From positions 1 through 29,110 of the IMG/VR virus record IMGVR_UViG_3300044904_000164: 29,110 bases of DNA; one strand, 5' to 3'. The position numbers were made by a program, and so were the translations under genes. The DNA comes from a virus. The notes below the pieces were generated by a model, which ran no database searches, was not told the origin of the DNA, and saw nothing but the letters and a program-made list of their open reading frames with translations. Shown piece by piece: positions 1 to 6,117 of the stretch (positions are counted from its first letter, which is position 1; each line of letters begins with the position of its first letter).

Positions 1-1
1 T

Positions 2-550
2 GACAGAGACAGGACAGGGACAGTGACAGGGATCGTCGCGCGCGCGCGCGACCTGCCCCCTCCTCAGAACACACCCACCAAGCCGCTCGGCTTCCGCCCC
101 CGTGTCGACGTCGCCTGGCCGGGTCGACCACCCGTCCCCGGATCCCTCCACGCAGAGTTCATCGACAAGCTCGGCGGGGACCGAGAGACCGCAGACAACG
201 AACTGCACGCCTGGTACCCCGTCGTCGCCGCCCACTTCGAAGGGCAACCCATCGGCGACGACGATTTCCGGTTCTGGCGCTTGCGCTTCCGCGAGAGGGT
301 GGGGAGCACGGCCGCCCCCTCGCCAGGCAACGGCCAGGATGCCGCGGCGCTCGCGCGCAAGCTTGGGCCCGCGTACACCGACGACTGGTACGCCGGGTGC
401 CACCACACCCCGAAGTGCGAGACGGGGCCGATGCACCGGCAACAACTCGGCATCGACGCGGCGAAAGTGAAGCCGAGCGACGACGTCTCCGACGAGGACC
501 TGGCCCCGCCCGGCATGGTGACAAATGCTAACTCTGGACGTCGAGGATGA
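2..550 (+). CDS. Hypothetical phage protein, 5' end probably outside the window
   Basis: The frame is open to the left edge of the window, so the gene probably starts upstream. The first possible start inside is GTG at 23, which has no well-spaced ribosome binding site. The visible part is proline- and charge-rich at first. A more globular segment follows (about residues 43-92 counted from the GTG) containing HAEFIDKLGG, LHAWYP and DDDFRFWRLRFRERVG. Segments of this look occur at the C-terminus of phage proteins near replication genes, but I cannot name a family. The stop overlaps the ATG of the sigma-like gene (ATGA), so the two are probably co-transcribed. That it is a coding sequence is fairly safe; the function is unknown. 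Confidence 0.6.
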   Translation, partial: DRDRTGTVTGIVARARDLPPPQNTPTKPLGFRPRVDVAWPGRPPVPGSLHAEFIDKLGGDRETADNELHAWYPVVAAHFEGQPIGDDDFRFWRLRFRERVGSTAAPSPGNGQDAAALARKLGPAYTDDWYAGCHHTPKCETGPMHRQQLGIDAAKVKPSDDVSDEDLAPPGMVTNANSGRRG

Positions 551-1155
551 CAACCCCCAGAAACGACGTCCGATTGGAACTGAAATTCAAGAACGCGCGG
601 CTCTGGCACCTGGTGTTCGATGAGCACGACAGCGTCGCGGCGTTCTGTCGCCACTACGGGCTCTGGGACGGCCAGGTCGGGCGCCTGCTCAGCCTCGAGG
701 ACAACCCGTATCGGAGGGGCTGTCGTCGTGGACAACTGCGTAGCGTCGCCGAGCGGCTGTGTGAAATCGCCCGAGTGGTGCCCGAAGACTTGTTTCCGCC
801 GAGCCTCTACGTCGGGATGGTGCCGTCGTCGATGGTTACAGAAATTCCTGCCGACCGGCTCATGCCGTTGTCGAGCGCGCCGAAGCTGCTGACAGCGCCA
901 GCGCAAGAGGACCTGGTCTCTCAGAACGAGCTCGCGCGGGACCTCGAGAACGTGCTGGCCACGTTGCCCCCGCGTGAGCAGAAGGTCGTCAGGATGCGGT
1001 TTGGTCTCGACAACGGCGACGAAAGCGCGCTGGAAGTCGTGGCCGAGGCGTTGAACGTGAGCGCGGAGCGCGTTCGTCAGATCGAAGCCCGGGCGTTGCG
1101 GAGGCTCCGGCATCCGAGCCGGGCGCGTCGCCTGCGAACTTTCCTGGAGGTGTGA
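547..1155 (+). CDS. Phage sigma-70 region 4-like transcription regulator with N-terminal helix-turn-helix
   Basis: A 202-residue protein. Residues about 131-201 closely match region 4 of housekeeping sigma-70 factors: the LPPREQKVVRMRFGLDNG segment, a helix-turn-helix with ERVRQIEARALRRLRHPSR (about 161-192), and a short acidic-hydrophobic end. In sigma-70 proteins this region reads the -35 promoter element and contacts the beta flap. Residues about 16-88 look like a Cro/C1-type helix-turn-helix (AAFCRHYGLWDGQVGRLLS). Sigma region 2, which binds -10 DNA and core polymerase, is absent, so this is not a complete sigma factor. It more likely redirects host RNA polymerase or acts as an activator, possibly of the late operon that follows; that role is inference. 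The ATG overlaps the previous stop. The region 4 assignment is strong. Confidence 0.85.
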   Translation: MTTPRNDVRLELKFKNARLWHLVFDEHDSVAAFCRHYGLWDGQVGRLLSLEDNPYRRGCRRGQLRSVAERLCEIARVVPEDLFPPSLYVGMVPSSMVTEIPADRLMPLSSAPKLLTAPAQEDLVSQNELARDLENVLATLPPREQKVVRMRFGLDNGDESALEVVAEALNVSAERVRQIEARALRRLRHPSRARRLRTFLEV

Positions 1156-1157
1156 GG

Positions 1158-1673
1158 GTGAGGACCCCCATCGAGCGGCATCCGGGCCTCCGGGGAGAGG
1201 CAGCCAGGGCACGCGCCCGGGACGGCGTTGAAGCCCTCTCGGATGCCGCCACGAGGGGCAAGCTCGAAACGTCCGCTTCACCCGGCACGAAGAGGTCGTA
1301 CCGACACAGGTTTGGCCTGCCGCTCGACCGAGAAATCAGTTACGCCGTGAAGGTGTTGAGGGAGGCCGGTGTGGAAACCTACGAATCGTGCGAGGGCGGC
1401 AAGGGCCACGCCTTTCTTGGACCGACTATTCGTTTTCACGGGGATAAGGCGGCAGGACTGAGGGCCGTCAGTGTCGCGTTGCAGCACGGACTGCCGGTAT
1501 CCGAACTGCACCGGTTGTGGTCTGTGATTGATGGCGAGTTGTCGGGCCCGACGTGGGAACTGACGTTCTTTCCAAGGAGCCGATTGGTCAGGATCCAGCG
1601 ACAAGCAGAGAGCGCCGGGTTGTTGGATGAAGTGGCCGACCCTGAGCCCCTTGAAGACGGATCAGTTCGCTGA
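1158..1673 (+). CDS. Conserved phage protein of unknown function
   Basis: The frame is open from GTG 1152, which overlaps the preceding stop. GTG 1158 lies seven bases after GGAGG (1146-1150) and is the better start, giving 171 residues. The first 45 residues are basic and low in order. The core contains EISYAVKVLREAGVETYESC, then GGKGHAFLGPTIRFHG, then WELTFFP. I recognise this Cys/Gly/His pattern from conserved hypothetical proteins of phages and genomic islands, but no reaction or partner is known to me. It sits in the block before the packaging genes together with the sigma-like regulator. The coding call is good; the function is unassigned. Confidence 0.7.
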   Translation: MRTPIERHPGLRGEAARARARDGVEALSDAATRGKLETSASPGTKRSYRHRFGLPLDREISYAVKVLREAGVETYESCEGGKGHAFLGPTIRFHGDKAAGLRAVSVALQHGLPVSELHRLWSVIDGELSGPTWELTFFPRSRLVRIQRQAESAGLLDEVADPEPLEDGSVR

Positions 1674-1827
1674 GGTGGCTAAACTGGCCTGCGTCGCCCT
1701 TGCCGACTTGGACCCGCGCCGGAAGCTCGAGCGCCCAAAGGCTCCACGAGGCGGCTGTAGCCCTGCGAGGGGCCTGGAGGCTGCCAAGCACGTCCGGGCG
1801 TCCGATCGTGGCGGGAAGGCGGCATAG
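1627..1827 (+). CDS. Possible small basic protein
   Basis: A 66-residue ORF overlapping the end of the previous gene by 47 bases. Codon choice (AAG, GAG, GCC, CTG and CGC common) resembles real genes here better than the competing frame upstream of 1895. There is no strong ribosome binding site and no recognisable domain. It fills most of a space of about 220 bases between two better-supported genes. It may be a real small protein or non-coding leader for the helix-turn-helix gene downstream. Confidence 0.35.
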   Translation: MKWPTLSPLKTDQFAEVAKLACVALADLDPRRKLERPKAPRGGCSPARGLEAAKHVRASDRGGKAA

Positions 1828-1894
1828 CGCAAGGCAGCGGGGCGGTCTAGGACCAGAGGGTAAGGGCGGGCGGAGACACGGGGAGACTCGAACC

Positions 1895-2227
1895 ATGACG
1901 ACGATTGCCGAGATGTTGGAACAGGTCGAGCCGGGCGCGTCCAAGCGCGGCGGATTCGTCAGCGGCAACGCGCTCGCCGCGTTCTACGGCATTTCGACGC
2001 GCACGATTCATCGGTACGCCCACGCGAAACGTTGCAACCACGTCCACATCGGCAAGCGCATCGTCCGCTATCGGCGCGATCAATTGCTGCGCATGATGGC
2101 CGAAGACTATCCGGAAGATCCGGACAACCGAATCGGACAGAAGCGCCAGATAGGACACAAGCGCCAGAAGCGCCAACGCCCCTTTCACACCTCGCCCGTT
2201 CGGCGCATGGTAGAGCCGACTCGATGA
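1895..2227 (+). CDS. Small helix-turn-helix DNA-binding protein (excisionase/MerR-like)
   Basis: The frame is open from ATG 1700, but that extension looks non-coding. ATG 1895 is preceded by GGGGAG (1880-1885) at good spacing, giving 110 residues. Residues about 20-70 look like a winged-helix or excisionase-type fold: FVSGNALAAFYGISTRTIHR, then a wing-like stretch HIGKRIVRYRRDQLLRMM. Proteins of this size bind DNA as phage excisionases, repressors or replication-site binders. The C-terminus is strongly basic and repetitive (QKRQ, HKRQ, KRQR) and is encoded by a short direct repeat of aagcgccaga around 2140-2175. The target and direction of regulation are not visible. Confidence 0.65.
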   Translation: MTTIAEMLEQVEPGASKRGGFVSGNALAAFYGISTRTIHRYAHAKRCNHVHIGKRIVRYRRDQLLRMMAEDYPEDPDNRIGQKRQIGHKRQKRQRPFHTSPVRRMVEPTR

Positions 2228-2336
2228 CGTCGAGCGGCTCATCCACGCCATGTGACGCCTGACCCTCTCGCCACCGTCTCCTCCCGCCCGAGGCGCGTCC
2301 GCGCTGTCGGGCTCTTCGTGTGTACGCGAGGGCCGC

Positions 2337-2786
2337 ATGCCTAGCGCGATGCTGAGGGGGTGCCTCGCACAAGGATGCGCTGCACTCGTGGAGCGCGGCT
2401 ACTGCGCCGAGCATGCACCCGGGGCCGCACGCGCGCGAGACGACGGACGCGCCACGCCCACCGAGCGCGGCTACACGTCCTCGTGGCGGCGCTTCCGACT
2501 GCGCTTCGGACATCTCTTGATTTCCCATGGGATTGTGCCGGCCTGTGGATCTGCGCTCCCGGGAGGTCCCCTCATGCGGGAGAGCCGATGCAGGGCCGAG
2601 GGGCTCGTGAACAACCGGGACCTGCACCTGCACCACGACCCGCCGCTCACCGCAGCCGAGCGTAAGAACAAGCGGGCCGTAGAAGACCCGATGCGCTGCG
2701 GACTCTTGTGCAGATCGTGCCACTCGGCGGCCACGGCGAGGGCGATGGGGCATAACAGTGCAAGTGACAGGGGGATATACACTTAG
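2337..2786 (+). CDS. HNH endonuclease of the packaging module
   Basis: A 149-residue protein with an N-terminal cysteine cluster (CLAQGC at 9-14, then GYCAEH) and a C-terminal HNH fold: RGYTSSWRRFR, the LHLHH motif at 96-100 and CGLLCRSCH at 121-129, with the Cys125-x2-Cys128 zinc pair. HNH proteins next to terminase genes in HK97-like phages are known to be needed for terminase cutting of packaged DNA. The position directly before the small terminase fits that role. It could instead be a free-standing homing endonuclease. The 109 bases before it (2228-2336) and the 94 bases after it (2787-2880) hold no gene I can support. Confidence 0.85.
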   Translation: MPSAMLRGCLAQGCAALVERGYCAEHAPGAARARDDGRATPTERGYTSSWRRFRLRFGHLLISHGIVPACGSALPGGPLMRESRCRAEGLVNNRDLHLHHDPPLTAAERKNKRAVEDPMRCGLLCRSCHSAATARAMGHNSASDRGIYT

Positions 2787-2883
2787 CGGTCTTGGTCAAC
2801 ACGGCGCCAAGGTACCGCACTGGCTCAACAGCTCGCGCACGGACAGGTTCCAATGTGCCTGACGGGTTCAAAGAGAGGCCGTG

Positions 2884-3438
2884 ATGGGCGGTAAGGGCAG
2901 CGGCGGCGCGCGTCTCGGTTCGGGTCCCTCCCGGAAGGTCGGCTCCGTCCGATGGCAGCGCGAACAGCGGCGCCTGAGGCACTCTCCAAGGGCCGAAAGC
3001 GTTCGGAAAGCATCCCCGATCGCGTCTGTGCCAAAGCCGAAGGACCTCCCGGCGGGCCAGTCGGCCGTGTGGGACATGCTGGCGCCCCACGCGCTGGCGC
3101 AGCGGACCCTAACGCCTGCGACGGCCTTCGCGTTTCGGGAGTTGTGCGAGGCCGTCGTGTTGAAGCGTGACGTGCTGGCTGTCGTCGAGCAGGACGGGCT
3201 GATGCAGAACCGGCTGAGCACGAAGATGGACCAGGACGGTGGCGGGGAGCAGGTCTTCGAGAGCAAGGCGCACCCTCTGATCGCGAAGTGGACAGCACTC
3301 CTGGTCCGCGTCGAGGCCGGGCTGACGAGATTTAGGCTTTGTCCGATGGGCAAAGAACTAGCGCTGGTTGAGGAAGTCAAGGACGAGTGGGCGGAATTCG
3401 ACGTTCCGTTGAGCGTGATTCAGGGCGGGAAGGCATAG
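2884..3438 (+). CDS. terS: Terminase small subunit (P27-like)
   Basis: Starts at ATG 2884, five bases after GAGAGG (2873-2878); GTG 2881 in the same frame is less well spaced. The 184-residue product begins with a Gly/Lys/Arg-rich tail (GGKGSGGARLGSGPSRK). An alpha-helical middle with LPAGQSAVWDMLAPHAL and a segment ending in LTRFRLCPMGKELAL follow, as in P27-type small terminases that recognise phage DNA and load the large subunit. It lies between the HNH gene and the large terminase, the usual HK97-type order. The gene ends at an amber TAG. The same frame then stays open for 26 codons and encodes a helix-turn-helix-like segment, described separately. Confidence 0.85.
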   Translation: MGGKGSGGARLGSGPSRKVGSVRWQREQRRLRHSPRAESVRKASPIASVPKPKDLPAGQSAVWDMLAPHALAQRTLTPATAFAFRELCEAVVLKRDVLAVVEQDGLMQNRLSTKMDQDGGGEQVFESKAHPLIAKWTALLVRVEAGLTRFRLCPMGKELALVEEVKDEWAEFDVPLSVIQGGKA

Positions 3439-3519
3439 CGAACGCTTGCGCGTGAGTATGGCGTGGCTCGAAGCAATGTCGGCCTCATCGTTACCGGTAA
3501 GACCTGGGTGGCCGCATGA
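3439..3519 (+). other. In-frame helix-turn-helix-like remnant after the terS amber stop
   Basis: Immediately after the TAG of terS, the same frame encodes 26 codons ending in a TGA that overlaps the ATG of the large terminase. The predicted segment includes LAREYGVARSNVGLIVTGKT followed by W. This is the pattern of the small helix-turn-helix seen at the end of many phage HNH or regulatory proteins. It has no start codon of its own. It may be the decayed end of a lost gene, or a C-terminal extension of TerS made by amber readthrough. The resemblance is by eye only. Confidence 0.4.
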
Positions 3520-5873
3520 CCGACCCGATCACGGCCTACGCGCAAGACGTCGTGGACGGGAAGATCCCGGCCGGGAAGTTCCACGTACTTGGATGCAGGC
3601 GGCACCTCCGCGACATGGCGCGACAGGGCGCGGCAGGGTGTCCGTTTCGGTTTGACGTCGGGAAGGCCGAGAGGTTCTTCCGCTTCGCCGAGAAGCTGAA
3701 GCATTACAAGGGGAAATGGGCGGGGACGCTCATCCACCTCGAGCCGTGGGAGAAGTTCATCGCCGGGAGCGTCGTCGGATGGGTTCATGTCGAGACGGGT
3801 CTTCGCCGATTCAGAACCGCACTGGTGCAGGTGCCCCGCAAGAACGGAAAATCGCTCTTGGCGGCCATCGTGCTGCTTTACGTGACGTTCTTCGATGACC
3901 CGCCTGAGCCCGGGGCGCTTGGTGTCTGCATTGCAACGAAACGCGACCAGGCGAAACTCGTCTTCGAGGATGCAAAACAACTTGTGAAATCGTCGGGCCT
4001 CAAGCGTCGCATCACGGTGCAAGTGGCCAGTCTGCACCGTGACGACACGGCATCAAAAGCTGAACCGCTCGGGGCCGATCACGACGTTGCCGATGGACTC
4101 AATCCCAGTTTCGTTTGCGTTGACGAGATGCACGCGATGAAGGATCGCGGCCTGTTGGACGTCGTTGAGACTGCGACCGGCGCGAGAGAGCAGCCGGTGA
4201 TCTTCGAAATTACGACGTTTGGAAGTGAGCCGGTATCCCCATGGGGCGATCAAAACGACTACTCGCAGAAGATTCTCGAAGGAGTGCTGGTAGACGAATC
4301 GTTCTTCGTGTTCACGGCCCATGCCGACTCTGTTGCTTACGACGCCACATACCAATTTGACAGAGCGTTGCGTGAACTGGTCGAAGGTTGCTCATGTCGA
4401 TTAATGGAATTGGACGTCCCAAAACTTACGACTCCGCCCCAGCCTGCCATCCAGCCAGAAAGTCCTTCTGTCGGGGGTTGTGCAAGCCTTGCTATGACAG
4501 ATGTCTTAGAGATAGAGACCCCGGCTATCAGGCTAGGCAGCGGGCCAACGTCCGGGCGTGGACAATCCGAAATCCGGAGCGCGTCAGCGCAAGCCGGGAT
4601 AGATGGGCTAGGGAGCACCCAGACAAGGTTAAGGCGTCCCGTAGGAAAGGCCATCTTAAAAGAGACTTTGGAATCTCAGTCGAAGAGTACGACCGACTGT
4701 ATTCAGCACAGCATGGACGGTGCGGCATTTGCTCCGTCGAATTTGACGTGCTTGCCGTGGACCACTGCCACAATTCGCTCAAGATTCGCGGATTGCTTTG
4801 CAAACCCTGCAATGCCGGACTCGGATTTCTCGGAGATTCTGAAGTCGGCGTACAGCGAGCACTCGACTACCTGCGCCGTGAGGAGACATCGTGTTGACGG
4901 TCCATCGCTGATTGTAAGGATAGAGCCTGACGACTGGACGTTACCCGAGACAGCTCAGAAGGCGAACCCGAATTATGCCGTGTCGGTGAGCCCTGAAGAC
5001 CTGGCCGCGAAGGTGTTGAAAGCGAAGGGCATCCCGTCCGCTGCGGCCTCATACAAGATCAAGCACCTCAACCTGTGCGTGTCGGCGGCGAATCCCTGCC
5101 TCTCGGTGGACGGCTGGCGTCGCGGCCAGAACCCCGCCGCGCTCAGCCGAGAAGCGTGGCTCGCGGAACTGGACCACGCCGTCTGTTTCGCCGGTATCGA
5201 CCTCGCCAGCAAGCTGGACCTGTGCGCGCTCTCGCTCGTCTTCCCTCCGGCCCCAGGCCGCGCGTCGTGGCGAGTGATTCAGCGGATCTGGACGCCCGCC
5301 GAGACGCTCGTGGATCGGGCGCATCGCGACCGGGCTCCGTATGGCATCTGGCGCGATCAGGGCTGGCTCACCGCGACCGAAGGTACACAGATCGACCACC
5401 AATTGATCCGCGCGGTGCTCATCGAGGCCCGCGAGAAATACGACCTGCACTTGTGCGGCTTCGACCCCTGGCACGCCGACACGCTCGTCACGCAACTGAA
5501 GACTGAAGACGGCTTCGGCGAAACGCAGGTGCTCGGCATCCCACAAACGTATGGGGGCATGTCGAGTGCGTGCCTGAAGATGCAGGCCGAGATCGCCTCG
5601 GGGACTATCGACGCCTTCGGGTGTCCGGTCACGGCGTGGTCGGTGTCCAACGTGGTCGACAACCACGACGGGAAGGGCAACCTGATGTTCGCCAAGGGTA
5701 AGAGTCGCGGGCGAATCGATCCCGTCATCTCGGCCACGATCGGCATGTCGCTCGCGTTGAAATTCGGATGGGCCGTTCAACCGAAGCCCCGTCGTCGTGG
5801 CGTCGCGAAGATCTGGCAACCCGGGGTCGGCTTTGTGCCGGCCGTTCCCGAGGAGTCACAGCCCCATGCGTAA
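3516..5873 (+). CDS. terL: Terminase large subunit, interrupted by an in-frame endonuclease insert
   Basis: The packaging motor ATPase and nuclease. The ORF encodes 785 residues. The ATPase half has Walker A VPRKNGKS (106-113) and Walker B FVCVDEMHAM with Asp203/Glu204. The nuclease half has FAGIDLASKLD with Asp562, CGFDPWHADT, and a C-terminal RIDPVISATIGMS. Residues about 272-469 (nt about 4329-4925) match nothing expected of a terminase and separate FFVFTAHAD from PDDWTLPETAQKANPNY, which are normally nearly adjacent. Without this block the protein would be about 587 aa, normal for the family. The block keeps the terminase frame open but carries an endonuclease gene in another frame. The gene may need splicing or be inactive. 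Confidence 0.9.
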   Translation: MTDPITAYAQDVVDGKIPAGKFHVLGCRRHLRDMARQGAAGCPFRFDVGKAERFFRFAEKLKHYKGKWAGTLIHLEPWEKFIAGSVVGWVHVETGLRRFRTALVQVPRKNGKSLLAAIVLLYVTFFDDPPEPGALGVCIATKRDQAKLVFEDAKQLVKSSGLKRRITVQVASLHRDDTASKAEPLGADHDVADGLNPSFVCVDEMHAMKDRGLLDVVETATGAREQPVIFEITTFGSEPVSPWGDQNDYSQKILEGVLVDESFFVFTAHADSVAYDATYQFDRALRELVEGCSCRLMELDVPKLTTPPQPAIQPESPSVGGCASLAMTDVLEIETPAIRLGSGPTSGRGQSEIRSASAQAGIDGLGSTQTRLRRPVGKAILKETLESQSKSTTDCIQHSMDGAAFAPSNLTCLPWTTATIRSRFADCFANPAMPDSDFSEILKSAYSEHSTTCAVRRHRVDGPSLIVRIEPDDWTLPETAQKANPNYAVSVSPEDLAAKVLKAKGIPSAAASYKIKHLNLCVSAANPCLSVDGWRRGQNPAALSREAWLAELDHAVCFAGIDLASKLDLCALSLVFPPAPGRASWRVIQRIWTPAETLVDRAHRDRAPYGIWRDQGWLTATEGTQIDHQLIRAVLIEAREKYDLHLCGFDPWHADTLVTQLKTEDGFGETQVLGIPQTYGGMSSACLKMQAEIASGTIDAFGCPVTAWSVSNVVDNHDGKGNLMFAKGKSRGRIDPVISATIGMSLALKFGWAVQPKPRRRGVAKIWQPGVGFVPAVPEESQPHA
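4329..4928 (+). mobile_element. Insert of about 600 bp inside the large terminase gene
   Basis: Bounded by the terminase codons for FTAHAD (ending 4328) and for PDDW or DDW (starting 4926 or 4929). The length is a multiple of three, and the terminase frame has no stop across it. It contains a complete endonuclease VII-like gene with its own ribosome binding site, leaving only about 65 bases before and 30 after. By eye it is less GC-rich than the surrounding sequence. I see no convincing group I core (P3-P8, P7 pairing), and the flanks are too short for an ordinary intron. One possible group I boundary (T at 4329, G at 4929) would restore ADYDW, but P1 pairing is not evident. Exact ends are uncertain by a few codons. 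Confidence 0.7.
4394..4897 (+). CDS. Endonuclease VII-like HNH homing endonuclease nested in terL
   Basis: A 167-residue protein in a different frame from the terminase. ATG 4394 follows GAAGG (4383-4387) by six bases, so it can be translated independently. The N-terminal third has CRGLCKPCYDRC, a basic linker rich in RNPE/REHPDK repeats follows, and then the recombination endonuclease VII domain: GISVEEYDRLYSAQHGRC, zinc pairs Cys110-x2-Cys113 and Cys136-x2-Cys139, and DHCHN at 123-127 carrying the catalytic His. The ending GLGFLGD and ALDYLRRE is typical. Free-standing proteins of this family are common phage homing endonucleases that cut uninterrupted alleles so the insert spreads by repair. 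All key residues are present, so it may be active. Confidence 0.9.
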   Translation: MSINGIGRPKTYDSAPACHPARKSFCRGLCKPCYDRCLRDRDPGYQARQRANVRAWTIRNPERVSASRDRWAREHPDKVKASRRKGHLKRDFGISVEEYDRLYSAQHGRCGICSVEFDVLAVDHCHNSLKIRGLLCKPCNAGLGFLGDSEVGVQRALDYLRREETSC

Positions 5874-6117
5874 GGCGTTCGTGAAGATCGGCGGGTGGGT
5901 CCGCCGCGTCCTGCAGGGGGTCGGTGCCACCGTGCGATCGAATGCCGAGGAGCTCGCCGTCGGCGCCGGCCTGGTCCTCATCACGGTCGGCCTCTGGCCG
6001 CCCCTTGGGATCAGCGCGCTGGTCGTCCCCGGGGCGGCTCTCGTCTATGTGGCCTTGCCGTCGCGCCTGCCGTTTGTCCTGCGTCCGCCCGACGTGTCAT
6101 CCAGAGGGAGGAAGTGA
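5866..6117 (+). CDS. Small membrane protein between terminase and portal
   Basis: Starts at ATG 5866 inside the last codons of the terminase gene and ends at a TGA overlapping the portal ATG. The 83-residue product has a basic amphipathic N-terminus (RKAFVKIGGWVRRVLQ) and two hydrophobic segments, LAVGAGLVLITVGLW and ISALVVPGAALVYVAL, joined by a PPLG turn. This is the pattern of a two-pass inner-membrane hairpin. Small membrane proteins at this position occur in other HK97-like phages, but no function is established to my knowledge. Confidence 0.75.
   Translation: MRKAFVKIGGWVRRVLQGVGATVRSNAEELAVGAGLVLITVGLWPPLGISALVVPGAALVYVALPSRLPFVLRPPDVSSRGRK

Noticed and set aside
1700-1894. N-terminal extension of the helix-turn-helix protein from ATG 1700
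   Set aside because: The extension is low-complexity, overlaps a better-looking frame, and the ATG at 1895 has a well-placed ribosome binding site.
4329-4928. Group I intron in the terminase gene
   Set aside because: Considered seriously because a T/G boundary choice restores a sensible protein. Not called, because I could not find the conserved core pairings or a P1 guide, and too little sequence lies outside the endonuclease gene.
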